A stretch of DNA of 64,000 bases from Brassica napus (taxonomy: Eukaryota; Streptophyta; Magnoliopsida; Brassicales; Brassicaceae), in assembly GCF_020379485.1 (NCBI RefSeq), contig NC_063450.1, positions 54,459,374 through 54,523,373 on the forward strand, given 5' to 3'. Below the pieces are notes generated by a model that was given only the letters and a program-made list of their open reading frames with translations, did not search any database and had not been told where the DNA came from. The translations under genes and the position numbers were made by a program. Below are positions 46,240-58,614 of the stretch, in pieces; the stretch's first letter is position 1; every line of letters starts with the position of its first letter.

Positions 46240-49200
46240 AATCATACACTGTATGATTATTATAATTCATGCTTACGTTTTTTTTTTGAGATTTTTTTTA
46301 ATTCCTACGTATTTGATCGTAATATTAAAATGTATATGATATGATTCGATTGAAGATCCAATTACTATTCCTCAGGTCGTTATTGGTAGGTCAATAATTT
46401 CATATATTTGGTCTTTGGACACTAAACATCGCTCCCTAGCTAGTAAACTTTTTGCAATAAGAAGAAACTATAATGGTGTTCAAAAAAAAAAAGAAGAAAC
46501 TATCAATCCTCAGTTTTTTTCCTATATATTTATTATATACTCCCCTATGTTTCTTAATTACGATCTTATAAACTATCAATACATGTATCAAATAATCCAG
46601 TCCTGAACCACTAATCAGATTAGGGAAGTTAAAAGAGTCGACTAGAATGTTCTAATCTGGCCCGTTAACATTTGAATTCATTATGTCTTAAGCCCGTTTA
46701 TTGTCAGTTTCTTTATGCCCATATGCGTATGTTCTCCCGTTTATTATTTCGCGGCCCAACCTCGATACATTATTGGTTCGGTGTTGGCTGAGGATTTGTC
46801 GAGCGTGCATGAAGATGTGACTGTGAAAAGTGAAAAATTGGAAGAGTGATTTGATTAAATGTGACGAGAAAAAACACGAGTCGCTATGTTCCTAGTAGAA
46901 CTTTCGAGATTATCCAAACCTCTGGAGTAAATGCTATACGATTAATGTGTGTGTTAGAAAGCATTTCATCAACACATGCAACACTACATGAATCTGCAAT
47001 GTTAGAAAGAAATAAGAAAAAATTATGTTCAAAAGAAAATATTGTACTGTACGTATTACTTTTCCACACTCTTTGGAATCACAAATAGTTAATATTAGGT
47101 TGATTATTCTTCTTTTTTCATATCTCTCATGATCAAAGACCATGCTCCTAAAATCAAAATACCAAAAATGGTATTCCCTTGGTTTTAATATTCGATGTTA
47201 TTACTGAAAACATGCATATTAAAGTAAAGTAGTTGGATAAAGCATTAAAGTAATGTTACAATATACCTGTTTTACCTTTGTATTTGTATTAATGAGTATA
47301 TCAACACTACATAATAATAATCCATTGTAAATATAATCAAGGGAAACATATACTAAGTAAATAAGCCATACAACCACATGCTCAAGGATTGAAGAATAAA
47401 GCCTTGCGTTTGGCGTACCATACTAAGTATTAATTTCATACAAATCAGATATAAAATGCATGAATTATAAAGATGATCACTTTACGTTGGATACATATTT
47501 AATTAATCACTATACAGAGTAAGTGCTAATAAACCCTTTATAATATATATATATGTTCAAAGAATTGGTTTGGATTATTGGACAAGAGGTCGACAAAGAA
47601 ATAGGTGTAGTCATAATTTGATGTTATTTAGACCAAACAAATAATAATTTGATGTTATCTTGACCTCCAATGGTGGAGGAAGAGTTGACATTAACAAAAG
47701 TCAACTAGCTTCATTGAATTTTAAATGATATCCAAATATGTCGTGTATGACTGTATGTTTAAGTGGCCACTATATCACCATGATCTTGTCGATATTTAAT
47801 TACTAAACTGTACATCGTGTATTGACTTGGAGATTAACTATTGTCCCATGGAAATATATATATCAGGTTGTCAGTTGTCATGCTAATATGATTATATGGC
47901 TAATCTGTAATAGATAACAATATCAAATGATAAGGGACTATAAATTACATTTTTTTTTAACAAAAACTTAATCTAAATAGTAAATACAATTAGCTACAGA
48001 TTTCTAAGAGGACCCAATGGAAATTTTGTTATAGTTCATATTCCCACAAGTTTGTGTTTATAATTGACTTCATATAAATTTGTTAGAAGCACCGTCTTTA
48101 TGATCTTTGTTACGTTAACTATTTAGGTTTGGTACCACAAAATCCAGTCACAAGAAATATTCGCTACACAACCAGTTATAATACTTAAACTTTATAATCT
48201 TTCCTTATAAACCTAAAGTGAATGGTTGAAAAGTTTGGAAAATTTATACGCTATTTAAGGTGTAAGAGTTATCTTGGGTACGCCTAACCCCTTTCTAGCT
48301 TCAATTGTTCTTTGTATGTGTGCAATACGTGTATTTGCCATATTCCAGATCATCAACCACAAATCTACGAATATTCTTGAGCTTACATTGCCGATCAAGG
48401 ATAAAAAATATCTTTTGAAAGAAAACGTAGAAAGTTCAGATGCTATTTCGACAACTTTATCAGACGTGTAATCGAGTTTATCTCGATGAGTTTAGATTTA
48501 CTCCTAATGTACGTTATGATTTGGTTGCCAATAGATTAACGATGAGATCAAAAGATAGGTTCTTTGTTTCGCTTCTTTTGTCAAAGCAACTTGTCAGGTC
48601 TCAGAGAAGAGAACCGATAGATAGTGACTACCACGTAGGATCCTACGTGTGAACATGCCAAAGTGGGTCCCAAATATTTTCTTATTCTCTATAAATAATT
48701 TTCTCCCACATTGGCATTTTCACGTAGTATCGTTTTGAAGAATTTTTTAAGTAAGACAATCAGGGAATAAAATTACGTGGAAGGCTACTCTTATTGTTTT
48801 GAATTTCACCGGTAAATGCATAAACTTGGGAATAAACAATCCTACAGGTAGGAAAGCGGGTTTTCAACCTTCTAAAGTTTTGCACATACCTAACTTTCCA
48901 TTTTAATATTTGTAGTGAAATTGTGTTTAAAATAAAGTTTTATTTAGGCGTTCGGTTTTTATGATATTATTCAATGACCAAAAGATAAGATAATGATGAA
49001 TGAAATTGAGAGTGCAGTTTTACTGATTTGAATCTTTAAAATCATTATTCAGTTTATCTCCTTTTCTAACACATTCAAACAAAATGATAATCTCACATCA
49101 CATTCCTGAGGATAGTAGTTAAGAAAACAAAATTGTCAAAAGGTGAATAAGAAGATCCATTAGCTTCCTTGTAACGCAAACTTTAACCACCCTGAGTTCT

Positions 49201-50100
49201 CACCTCTTTCCATCATCGTCCAATAGCTTTCTTGACTTTATCTCGCTGCATTTTCTTGCTCACAAACTAAGTTCATATTCCCCTCTTTTACATACTTTTA
49301 TGACTTGGACCACATAAACTACTTTTTGAAATATGGAATAATATGACCGCCGCTCATGGTTGATGTTACTGCGATTTCTTGGTTTTGTTTACATGTATGA
49401 AATATAAAACTTCATTGTTCCATGATTTCCCCCTTCTAATTCAGATAATATATTCATGTTATTTGATGTTGTAACTTGACGTAATGTAAAAGATATTTTG
49501 GCATGAAGAAAATAAGTGGTTAGAAGGTAAACTGGCCTTTCAACTTGCCCTAGAATCAACTACTTTTGGCTCTTACGAAATTTTTGTGTATTTTTTTGCT
49601 GGAAAGATTCCATCTCAACAAATAACTTCCAAAACAAGAGTGCAAGATCAAATGGGAACTTCTAGTATATAGTTTTTGAAGTTATTAAGAGAGATGAATA
49701 TGTAATAGTAACTTAATAATGTAACATGATAGAACGAAGTGTGAAAAATGAAATCTGTTTCTTTCCTTTTGTTTTCAATTTGGAAATTAGAATGTAATTC
49801 TTAGCTTTTATAGAAAATTATTCTTAAAATTTAAAATCAAGATGGTTGATGATTCTTTTATAACACACGCCATAAAGTCATATTATTCTCAAACATTCAC
49901 TGGGAACGGCTTAGATCCAAAGAATATGTGGACTTCGCTTTCCTATTTTCTAAAGTCTCCGTGGAATAAAAGATATCTTCCAGCTAAATTAACAAATTGT
50001 GAATAGAACAAAAGCATAAAACAAAAAGTAGAGATAAAATAAATAACAGAAAAAAATTCTATTGAACTAATTTATATAATTATAACAATAAAATGAAGAG
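46240..50100. other. Long intergenic region between FLZ and ERF genes
   Basis: About 3.9 kb, AT-rich. Short open frames at 46415-46606, 46861-47088, 48274-48652 and on the opposite strand have no recognisable family or splice partners. The only structured feature noticed is a perfect 18-bp palindrome at 48632. In A. thaliana a DUF630/632 gene (At4g39790, from memory) lies in the equivalent interval; I see no trace of it. Confidence 0.45.
48632..48649. promoter_or_regulatory. Perfect palindrome CACGTAGGATCCTACGTG
   Basis: An 18-bp perfect inverted repeat with two ACGT cores in mirrored positions, each of the TACGTG/CACGTA type bound by bZIP factors (G-box/ABRE-like). It is 1.7 kb upstream of the ERF start, so a role there is only a suggestion. 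Confidence 0.4.
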
Positions 50101-50111
50101 GCTTCTCGTAT

Positions 50112-50118
50112 TATATAA
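50112..50118 (+). promoter_or_regulatory. TATA box candidate of the ERF gene
   Basis: TATATAA followed by GCAAAG, about 240 bp upstream of the ATG at 50358, leaving a leader of about 200 nt. Typical plant TATA context; inferred. Confidence 0.5.
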
Positions 50119-50357
50119 GCAAAGAACTTCGCATGCGAAACCAAGAGAGACAAACAAACAAACAAAAAAATCAAATTTAGAGAGAGCCAAAAGAAAAACT
50201 ACTATCAAACTTCTTATTTCGACCCCGAAGTTTTTATTTTGATATATTTCAACCCCGTCTCCTTCTTTTTCTCGTTCTTTCATAGATTTTAACTTGTTGC
50301 TCGGTCAAGCTAAGAAGGTGTGTTTGGATCCTTCTCCATTACGTTTTTAAGATACAT

Positions 50358-51167
50358 ATGGCAGCCATAGATATGTTCAACAGCAGCACAGATCTCTCAG
50401 ACCCTTTCAAAGAAGAGCTCATGAAAGTACTTAAACCTTCTCTTCCTCCTGTTCCAAACACAATCTTCTGTTTCAACCAAACCACACCACTCGGTCTGAA
50501 CCAACTCACACCTTACCAAATCCACCAGATCCAAAACCAGCTTAACCAGAGACGCAGCACCACCATCTCGAATCTCTCTCCAAAGCCAGTAACAATGAAG
50601 AGCATGACCGCTCAGAAACTCTACAGAGGAGTCAGGCAAAGACACTGGGGAAAATGGGTCGCTGAGATCCGTTTACCCAAGAACCGGACCCGGCTCTGGC
50701 TTGGAACTTTCGACACAGCTGAAGAAGCAGCCATGGCTTATGACCAAGCTGCTTACAAGCTCCGTGGCGAGCTCGCGAGGCTTAATTTCCCACGCACGAG
50801 GCGCGAGTGTGGATACGGAGGTGGTGATGGCAGATTCAAGCCTCTTCATCCCTCTGTCGAAGCAAAGCTCGAAGCGATTTGTCAGAGCTCGGTAAAAACA
50901 GAGGATCTTGATCTCCCCTGTTCTGAAACAGAGCTTTTCCCGCCAAAAGCAGAGTATCAAGAAAGTGAATTTGGGTCTTTGAGAGCTGATGAGAACTCGT
51001 TTTCAGATGAGTCTCAGGTGGGATCTTCTTCGCCGGATTCTGGTGTTACCACTGCGTTCTTGGGTTTTTCGGATTCAGGGTTTGATGAGATTGGGAGTTT
51101 CGTGCTGGAGAAGTTTCCTTCTGTGGAGATTGATTGGGATGCGATTAGCAAACTGTCTGAATCTTGA
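50358..51167 (+). CDS. ERF060: AP2/ERF transcription factor, RAP2.4 (DREB A-6) type
   Basis: Single-exon gene, 269 residues. The single AP2/ERF DNA-binding domain covers about residues 89-145 ([52 protein letters not shown]). Upstream are the subgroup's conserved [19 protein letters not shown] and a Lys/Met linker MKSMTAQK. The C-terminal third is acidic and Ser-rich ([11 protein letters not shown], and the terminal [13 protein letters not shown]), probably the activation region. No EAR motif is seen. These landmarks match At4g39780 (ERF060), a stress-responsive factor of the RAP2.4 group. ATG at 50358 begins [10 protein letters not shown], as in that gene. Confidence 0.95.
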   Translation: MAAIDMFNSSTDLSDPFKEELMKVLKPSLPPVPNTIFCFNQTTPLGLNQLTPYQIHQIQNQLNQRRSTTISNLSPKPVTMKSMTAQKLYRGVRQRHWGKWVAEIRLPKNRTRLWLGTFDTAEEAAMAYDQAAYKLRGELARLNFPRTRRECGYGGGDGRFKPLHPSVEAKLEAICQSSVKTEDLDLPCSETELFPPKAEYQESEFGSLRADENSFSDESQVGSSSPDSGVTTAFLGFSDSGFDEIGSFVLEKFPSVEIDWDAISKLSES

Positions 51168-52750
51168 ATGATGTTTCATATTAGTTAGTTAATCTCTGCG
51201 ACTGAAGTTTTATACAGTCGTAGAGAATTGTCTAAAGGTTGTCTATGTTGAAATCATCCCTCCATGTGTTTGGTCTGGCTGGTTCATGTGTTTTTTTTTA
51301 AGAAACCTTGTCATAGACCCAATCATCAGAGGAGTTTATGTGTATTATCATCTTTAAGTTTCTAATGAATGTAAAGTATTGAGTCTTTTTTATTTTATGA
51401 TCAATTTTTGTTTTGTTATTTCGTTTAGCTTTCATATCAGTTTTGGACATTATAAAGATGCTGATAAAGTATATTGTAAAATTATGGAAGGCATAGTAGG
51501 GCCAGAGAGGGGTCATACGGGATCACATAAGCCACAAAGCTTGATTCTAAGTTTAAGAAGCTTGCACTGGCAAAGGGTAAAATTGATGTATGACTATAAT
51601 TTTAGAGTCTTGTAGTATTATAATATGTATACACAGAGGAATGAATAAAGCAGCATTATCCAATATTCTGATTCTTTTCTTTCAGTACATAAAGACAGTG
51701 TTCATACCGACAAAAAAAGTTGAATTGGATGCTTGTGGAAGTATATAAAGGCTTTTCTAGCTTTCATTCTTTGAAACTGCACATTGGCAGATAAACTAAT
51801 GGTGCATAGATCTTTTGTTGGAATCTCAGTTTGTAATCATATACAGACTATACTTCGTCTAAGCACCTAATCCTTAGTCCCACATTCACCACTCTTGGAC
51901 CATCTATTCCTCTATTTCCTACTCTAAATAGAGGACCTATATGGTAGAAATATGTTTGTCTTTAATACATTTCTCTATTTTTCCATTTTTAAAAGAATTT
52001 TTTTGGTATATTTTATTCATTTATTTTAAAAATAATATTTGTTGTTTGTGAAACTTGACAATTAACCTGATTCATATTAATTTTTCTAAGATTTTCATAA
52101 AACTATGATATTCATTAAACTTAAGGATAAGAATAATATTTTTGACACGTTTTAGATCTATTTTTGGATCTTTAACTTAATTGTGTTTCTGTGCACTGGT
52201 GTTTTTTTTGTTTGTGTTTCATGTTTTGGTGTGAATTGATTACTTATCATTGTTTCATGATTTGTCTATGTGATATGGTTTTGTAGAGTGTGTTTTTGAG
52301 ACTCATAAATCATAATCGAGGAATATGTCCCAAGTTCGAGGCAAAGAGTAGCAGATTTGAGGACATGAGCTTCCACACCAAACCGCCATGGAACCTCGGT
52401 AGAAGTTTGATCTGGGATTATCGTATGAGAGACCTGTTCACAAATCACATACCTTCCTTGTCTCAGAAGATATGCTTTATTATGTTTTTCTTTAGTTCAG
52501 GTTTTGCTTTTTCATTTTCTTTACTTGAATATTTGTCAAGTGTCTTTTATTTTCTTGTAAATCCAGTCATCAAAACCGTTAGTCCTCTGTTTTGTTTTCA
52601 TAAAAATACTTGAATTTTGTGTAGTTTTGTAGAGTTTGTTTATGATTAGCTCTTTTTCTCAGTATTTGTAAAATGAAATTTTACTGAACTTGTCTAAGAG
52701 CTAGTAATAAACAAAGGACTAATCAGCTATTAATAACTAAATCACTCTCT
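51168..52750. other. Intergenic region downstream of the ERF gene
   Basis: Includes the ERF 3' UTR, one member of a dispersed repeat at 51861-51985, and a less AT-rich piece at about 52285-52480 whose plus-strand frame (NHNRGICPKFEAKSSRFED...) is open for some 60 codons but not recognised. Confidence 0.4.
51861..51985 (+). repeat. Dispersed repeat, copy 1
   Basis: CACTCTTGGACCATCT and flanks (AATCCTTAGTCC(C/T)ACATT before, AATAGA and TAGAAATATGTTT after) recur at 59731-59850 in the same orientation with about 80-85 percent identity by eye. Not assigned to a known element. Confidence 0.7.
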
Positions 52751-52752
52751 AT

Positions 52753-53106
52753 CTAACTGATTCGTAGACTATGCAAATTTACAGTTCCTCCGTATAATTG
52801 TGTGTAAAGAGATAAGAGCTTGGAACTGTCATTACATAAAGAGGTTTGGTAAGGATGTCTGCAACCTTGAAGCTCTGTTGTAGTGTGCAAGGGCTTCATT
52901 TTGCCTTCTCCAAACTTCTCTTGAAAAAGTGTGGTTCGTAATCGATCGTGATAAATTGGGCGAATGTCAATTGATGTGGTGTTATAACAGAACTGCACAT
53001 TGAGATGTTTGCTTACAAACAACATTGTTAGGTATAATTTCCCTCTTGACTTGGAAATGTAACCAAGTGGTAAAACCTCATGTAGACCTCCTTTGTGTCT
53101 AATCAC
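52753..53106 (-). pseudogene. Ty1/Copia polyprotein C-terminal fragment
   Basis: Minus-strand frame includes HLNVQFCYNTTSIDIRPIYH, and in a neighbouring frame ADILTKPLYV, the conserved end of the Copia RNase H region (family: VADILTKPL). A frameshift separates them and no upstream RT, integrase or LTR pair was recognised. Old retrotransposon remnant. Confidence 0.55.
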
Positions 53107-55227
53107 TATTTGAGAAAGACCAAAAGAAGTCAGTCATGAGGAATGTCTAGTCATTTAAGAACTAAGTTGTGAGAAAGACCAAAAGAAGTGTAGCTACAAT
53201 TACCAAAGCGTTTAAACTTTCTAATTTTTTTAAAATTCTGATGGACAAAAGTTGGCGTGAATTTGTTTTAGACCAATTGGTAATTGTTATTAGGCTCAAC
53301 AGTTTCTTGTTAACCTTTTTTTCATGTAGTTACTAGTGGTATTCCGGCGTCGTATGTGTTATTCTCATTAGAGTTCAAAATTGTTTTTTCGATCAATTTT
53401 ATAGGGAGAGTGGTTAGTGACAGTACGGTAATACTTTGTTTTAAAGTTTTTTAGGTCAAAGAAAAACCCTTCCTCGGCTAGATCCCTCTAGACGTAGTTG
53501 ATTGTATATCACAATAAGTGATATGTGTTTGAATTTGTTTTTTTGTTGATAATGGTATTTTTAAACTTTGATTTTGTGGCTCTAGAATGGCGGTGAGATT
53601 TTTTTTTTGGTTTAGTAGTATTTATCTCATGCTTTTGACATGTTTACGGTACCGTGTGAATTGTTGCTGGAATAGGTGCGAAGACTGAGGTACTGTTTTT
53701 TTATCTCCTCGCACTGATACTTACACCCCTATTGGCCTGTCACCCTGTTGACCTTCCAAAAGTTTACTTCTTCCATATTTACTTCTTGAATCATTAAAAA
53801 TTATTTTTGTATGACATGTAGTTGGTTAGCTGTTTTTTGCATTATTTATTCTCTATTCTTTTGACACTCATATCTGGCATATTAAATGTAAAAATACAAA
53901 TTTTAACTCTTCCTAAAAGTCAAAATTTTTAAAGCATCATTCTCGTATGCTTTGAAAGATTATTCTGAGCATATATCTGCCACGAACTGTCGAAAACGAT
54001 GTTCACACAATTGTTGTATACAATTTTTAGTTTGCAATTGGGTTTGAAGTTGTGTGTTTTGACTCCACATTTCCATTATGCTCATTAGATCTTAAGTTCT
54101 TTCTTGTACCGTACCAGCTTTCTTTAATGGCGTAATTTATTTTCCACTCTTTGGTTTGTTTTATAAGCGTCTGTTGAAAGAGACACATTTAAAACTGTTG
54201 TTTAATTTGAACCATTTGTTGCCATACGTCGACGTCATATTCCTCACCATTCTTCTCTTTGATCCAGCCAGGCCTATAGAGACAATGACCGATGCCGATC
54301 AAAGTAAGTCTCCGAATCTGAATGATTGTTCTCACATGATATTTATTTACACATGTCCTCTGTGTTCTTACTCTCGATTTTTGTTACTTCTTTTTTGGTA
54401 AAAGGTATGGAAAATATTGGAAGCTGTATTGGGAGAAAGTGTGAAACATGATTATTCTTGGGTTTTCTTTTGATAAAATTCTTGGTATTTATTGATAACC
54501 TGAGTTTTACTTTCATACTTTACAAAGTATAATAACGAATACAAAAGTAGTGTAATTCTATTTTTAACTTTATTATAGAGTTATAAAGTGGAATTACAGA
54601 AAATTTTCAAACACAAAGTGGAATATAAATTAGAAATGCTCGTATTTCCATGTATACTGCTTTTTGAGCTCATTACGGGTCAGAGAGCTCTTGAAGTGCT
54701 AATCCGTAGGCTTGGACTCTAGCAGTTGCCGCCTCGTCTTAGTTATTTTATAATTTTAATTCTAGTTTTCAATTAAAATGGTTTGTTGGTGCTATAATAT
54801 TATTCGTATGACTAATGTAACAATCACATTTGTATTGGAGGTGAACTGTAGTTTTTTTTATTTTCTAAGAAACATGTCTATTGAAGTTATTGGTAGTTTT
54901 TTTTTAAAAGAATGGAAAAATGTGGATAGTCTGGTGCGTCTGTGCGTGAAAGTATACGTTTTAGCATGTCCATGTGTACTTGGGAGGAGATGGTTTGCTT
55001 GTTGCAGGAAAGTTAACAGAGCATATTTTAGATCATGGACAGAGAAAGATTTGGAAGCTGATGACTAAATGGGATTTCTGAGGTTACAACTTTTGTAAGA
55101 TAAACGTGACTAAAGAAGCATTCTTAGCCAGGTACTTGATGACTGTTGTAAGTTGCATGATTTTTATATCTTGTAAGTGAGCTTAAGGAATAACTTTTTG
55201 CAATTTAGTGCTACTATAATAGCTCTC
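53107..55227. other. Intergenic region
   Basis: AT-rich. GAGAAAGACCAAAAGAAGT is directly repeated near 53112 and 53171. At about 54664-54700 the plus strand reads FELITGQRALE, as in LRR receptor kinase subdomain IX, but only about 11 codons match. Nothing else recognised. Confidence 0.4.
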
Positions 55228-55682
55228 AATAACTGAGGCAATTATACGGCCATGTCTTGAGCCTGGTGCAGTTGATGTCTTCTTTGAATTCATCTGTTAC
55301 TATGGTGGACCGCTTCCAGAGGATTTACTCCCACAGTTCAAGGTTCTTTACTCTGATCTTACTCCTTAGCCGTAGTTAAAACTAAACCTTTAAAGTTTTT
55401 ACTTCACCATGACCATGTCATTTAACTATTTGCAGTGCCCGGTTCTAGTTGCATGGGGAGAAAAAGATCCATGGGATCCAATCAAGCTTGGACGAGCTTA
55501 TGGTAATTTTGATGCAGCTCCTCAGGTCTCTCCTCTCTCCAATGAAGTAACCCTCTATTCTTCTTCTTATTGCATTTCTGTAAATTTTGCAGGATGAGAA
55601 GCCGGAAATGGTGAACCCACTTATTGAATCAGTCGTTGCGAGACATTCAAAGTCCAGTACAGCCCTTGCTCCAGGCATTTGA
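55228..55682 (+). pseudogene. Alpha/beta-hydrolase (CLD1-like), C-terminal fragment
   Basis: Three exon-like pieces with consensus splice sites and matching phases: 55228-55342 (IRPCLEPGAVDVFFEFICYY, GGPLPEDLLPQFK), 55436-55525 (CPVLVAWGEKDPWDPIKLGR, AYGNFDAAPQ) and 55593-55682 (DEKPEMVNPLIESVVARHSK, stop). The order and motifs match the end of the chloroplast hydrolase CLD1 (At5g38520-like), a chlorophyll-metabolism enzyme. The N-terminal half with the nucleophile elbow is absent. About 15 residues containing the catalytic-His motif (family: VGHCPQ) are deleted between the last two pieces. Non-functional as an enzyme. Confidence 0.75.
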
Positions 55683-56160
55683 TCTCAGTTTCTTTTACAC
55701 TTTTTGTATATCTGTACAGAAACATATCATCTGAACCAGCATGAATTGTCAACATGTGAGAACTCAGTGTGACAAAACAGTGATTGCATGCATATCTTTG
55801 ATGAAGTAGAGAACTCAGTAAAGGAAACAAAACCTTTCGCTCCAGACTCGCTATCAAAATTTCAAAACCTGCACTCAATATCTATAATCCAAAAGCAGGA
55901 GAATCTTATCCACGGCCGAACAAAACAAAGATCTAATTAAATAAGTCTCTTTTCTCATCCTTTCCCATTTCGTTAGCAACATGCTCTCTCTTGTCCTACC
56001 AATTACATTTGAGCAGTACACACCACCTGAGACATCCTTCATATGTTTGTTGTTGGCGAAGCAATGTTTACCCCCAAACACTTGTCTAATACACTCTTAC
56101 AGGCCTGTATAACAAAAATAGATAAGAGTTTTATTTTCCATGGGACTTTGCTGGAAGTCT
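55683..56160. other. Intergenic region
   Basis: Spacer between the hydrolase fragment and the weak gene model below; minus-strand frames at 55621-56081 are open but unrecognised. Confidence 0.35.
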
Positions 56161-56209
56161 TTTCATCTCCTATAGAAATCAGAGACTTTTCAGATCTTGA
56201 AGGTTTTTT

Positions 56210-56784
56210 AGTTTACCAGTAAGTTATCTCAGGTGATTGTGAATCTTGTGTCTCAAGGTCTCCTAAGACAAATCCTCCGGTAAACTTTAGGCATCGATCG
56301 GAAACCTGAAACATGTTCAAACAATAGCTAATCAGGCCTGATTTTTTAAACCGGGTTTGTTTTCGGGGTTGAATCATGTAAAATGGATCCTATAGCCAAT
56401 TACGATAATCTATAGATGACAAATCAGTTTATCATCAAGATCCAGAAATCAAAGAAATCAAGCTTTTACCAGCTCTGTTGTGGTCTTCTTCTTGAAAACT
56501 TTAGCTATTGGAATCGAGAAATCTTTGTGCCTGAAAATTTAAAACAGTATTGAATCCAATGAAACGAAATCTGAAATAATTAACGTTACACGGGGAATCC
56601 CTTGATTGATGTAGAGATTATTGATGTAGAGATTTGGTCCAAACTCCAAATTCAAAGTCATGATAAAAATCAGAAAACCAGAATATGATTTGAAGGAGAT
56701 GAGCGAAGGTGTTAATTGTGTAAGAGAATGATTGGGAAGATAGAACGAAAGTTGTTCGGTTACCTTGGAAGATGATGATGTCAT
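56210..56784 (-). other. Possible small spliced gene, unrecognised
   Basis: The minus strand has a start MTSSSSK with a donor (56764-56784), an exon-like stretch HKDFSIPIAKVFKKKTTTEL (about 56470-56533) and another VSDRCLKFTGGFVLGDLE plus about 14 codons and a stop (about 56214-56305), each with consensus splice sites. However, the first and second pieces do not join in phase (the joined frame stops after 16 codons), so either a different first exon is used or it is decayed. Product not recognised. Confidence 0.25.
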
Positions 56785-57987
56785 TTAATGGGAGTGAGTG
56801 GGAGGAGTGGTGAAAATCACGTTAATGCAGCCATTACAGAGGAGTCGGCGGTGTCGTAATCTGAAGGGAGACGAGCTCTGCTTTGTATTTCCAGTATCCA
56901 AAAGGTTGAATTTTATAAACATATGGACTCGCATGAAAAGTAGAACAAATGCCCAATAACTTGCTAATATATTACATCTGGCCCATTCAGACAAAACGTG
57001 AGATGATTAAAAAATGAGAGTACAGGTGTCGCAAAATGCCCCATTCAAAACGATGAGGTGGAGGGCTAAGGTGAGAGAAAACCCTGTTTTATTAATATAG
57101 ATAGATTATATCTCATATTTAGTTTTTGTGTCTACTATTTCTTTTGATTGGTTGCATTTTATATATCTTATCTTTCTTATATATTATTATTAAGCATTTT
57201 TTTTCCAATTCTCTTCTACAATTACAGTTTTAACAAATAAATTTAAAGTCACGAAAGTGAACCACTACCATCCATATATATTCTATTAAGTTAATATTTT
57301 TTTTAGTAAATCAAGCTAGTTATAGAATTTTGATCTAGATGCATTTTAATATAAAACTACTTTATAGCTATTATGTATACAATTCGGTATAGTAATAATC
57401 ATTTAACATATAAGTTATAACACTTTCTCTGTATTAATTTAGTGATTTTTTTTTGCGTTGGGGTTCCTTTGATCAGTTAAAAAGTTTACATCTTACTAGA
57501 GTTCAGAAATCATACTTATTAATCGATGCATATGAGAATGAGATTTTTTTTTATGTACACAATTTGGTTTTTGAAAAATTTAGTGACATGGTAATAATTA
57601 ACAGATACTGTATGTTATAAAGCTCAAGTGAGATTTTTTGTTCTTAAACCTGTGATACTTTTTCATGGTATTATTCGTGTAGAGTTTCTTTTGATCCATA
57701 ATAGAAGCATGAAAAAGATTTAACCTTTTTATTATGATTTTATAGGAAAAAAGTCATTAAAACACTTATATTTGTATCCGTTGTACAGCAGTTATTTTTT
57801 TTTTAAAAAGCTTGTTTGATCAATAAATAGTTTTTTCATCTAGAAAAATAATTTATTTGCGCCTCCGTATCATATGTCACACTTGTAAAACAAATTTAAA
57901 TTTCTAATTACGAGCTTGATGACACTGTTAAAGTGGACATAGACAGAGTCCTATTTTCTCTCCTTCGTTTTCTCTCATCTCAAAATT
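56785..57987. other. Intergenic region
   Basis: AT-rich. ATTAATATAGAT at about 57092-57103 resembles a Helitron 5' terminus on the minus strand but no 3' end was found. Otherwise empty. Confidence 0.4.
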
Positions 57988-58583
57988 TTGGGATTTCAGT
58001 TGGAAAGGAAACGATGTCCACTTTATAGCACCCAGAGTGACAAAGTACTTAGCCTAAGTTTCCACCCAACAAGGCCATGGATTCTCGCCGGTTTGGCCAG
58101 TGGCGAGTTCAAGATCTTCGATTATCTTCGGGAGAACCTCATCCACAGTTTAGGTGCACATGAGGGAGCTGTTCTTGGAGTTGATTTCCACAGTTCAGAG
58201 GCAATTTTTGTCACTGGAGGTAATATCTCTTTCAATCTATGTCGTTTCTAGGGTTTAGTTTTCATTGACCCCTTATATTGTTGAATATGTCATTTGTTTG
58301 CTAGTTTTAGGGTTTAGTATTTCCTTAGATCATGTTTGTGTCTCAGATTTTACACTAGATTTGTAGTAATTTGTAGATCAAAACAAATATTTGTGTGATA
58401 ACGTTATTGTTTTTGTTTAAGACACTGATATTGTAGACAAAATCTGTTGAATCTGGGTGTTGATGATGTCTTTATGTCTCTTGTTGCAGGGGAAGACAAG
58501 GTGATTTATGGCTGGAACTATGAAACCAAGACTTGCATATTCAGTCTAAAGAGACATACATGTGCCGTCACCGTGGTGTTCAA

Positions 58584-58614
<31 letters not shown>

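Noticed and set aside
46415..48652. Several short frames between the FLZ and ERF genes
   Set aside because: No family, no codon-like composition, no exon structure.
54664..54700. FELITGQRALE, resembling an LRR receptor kinase
   Set aside because: Only about 11 codons match and nothing kinase-like flanks them; too short to call a gene fragment.
57092..57103. Possible Helitron 5' end on the minus strand
   Set aside because: A 12-bp similarity only; no hairpin or CTAG end found to the left.
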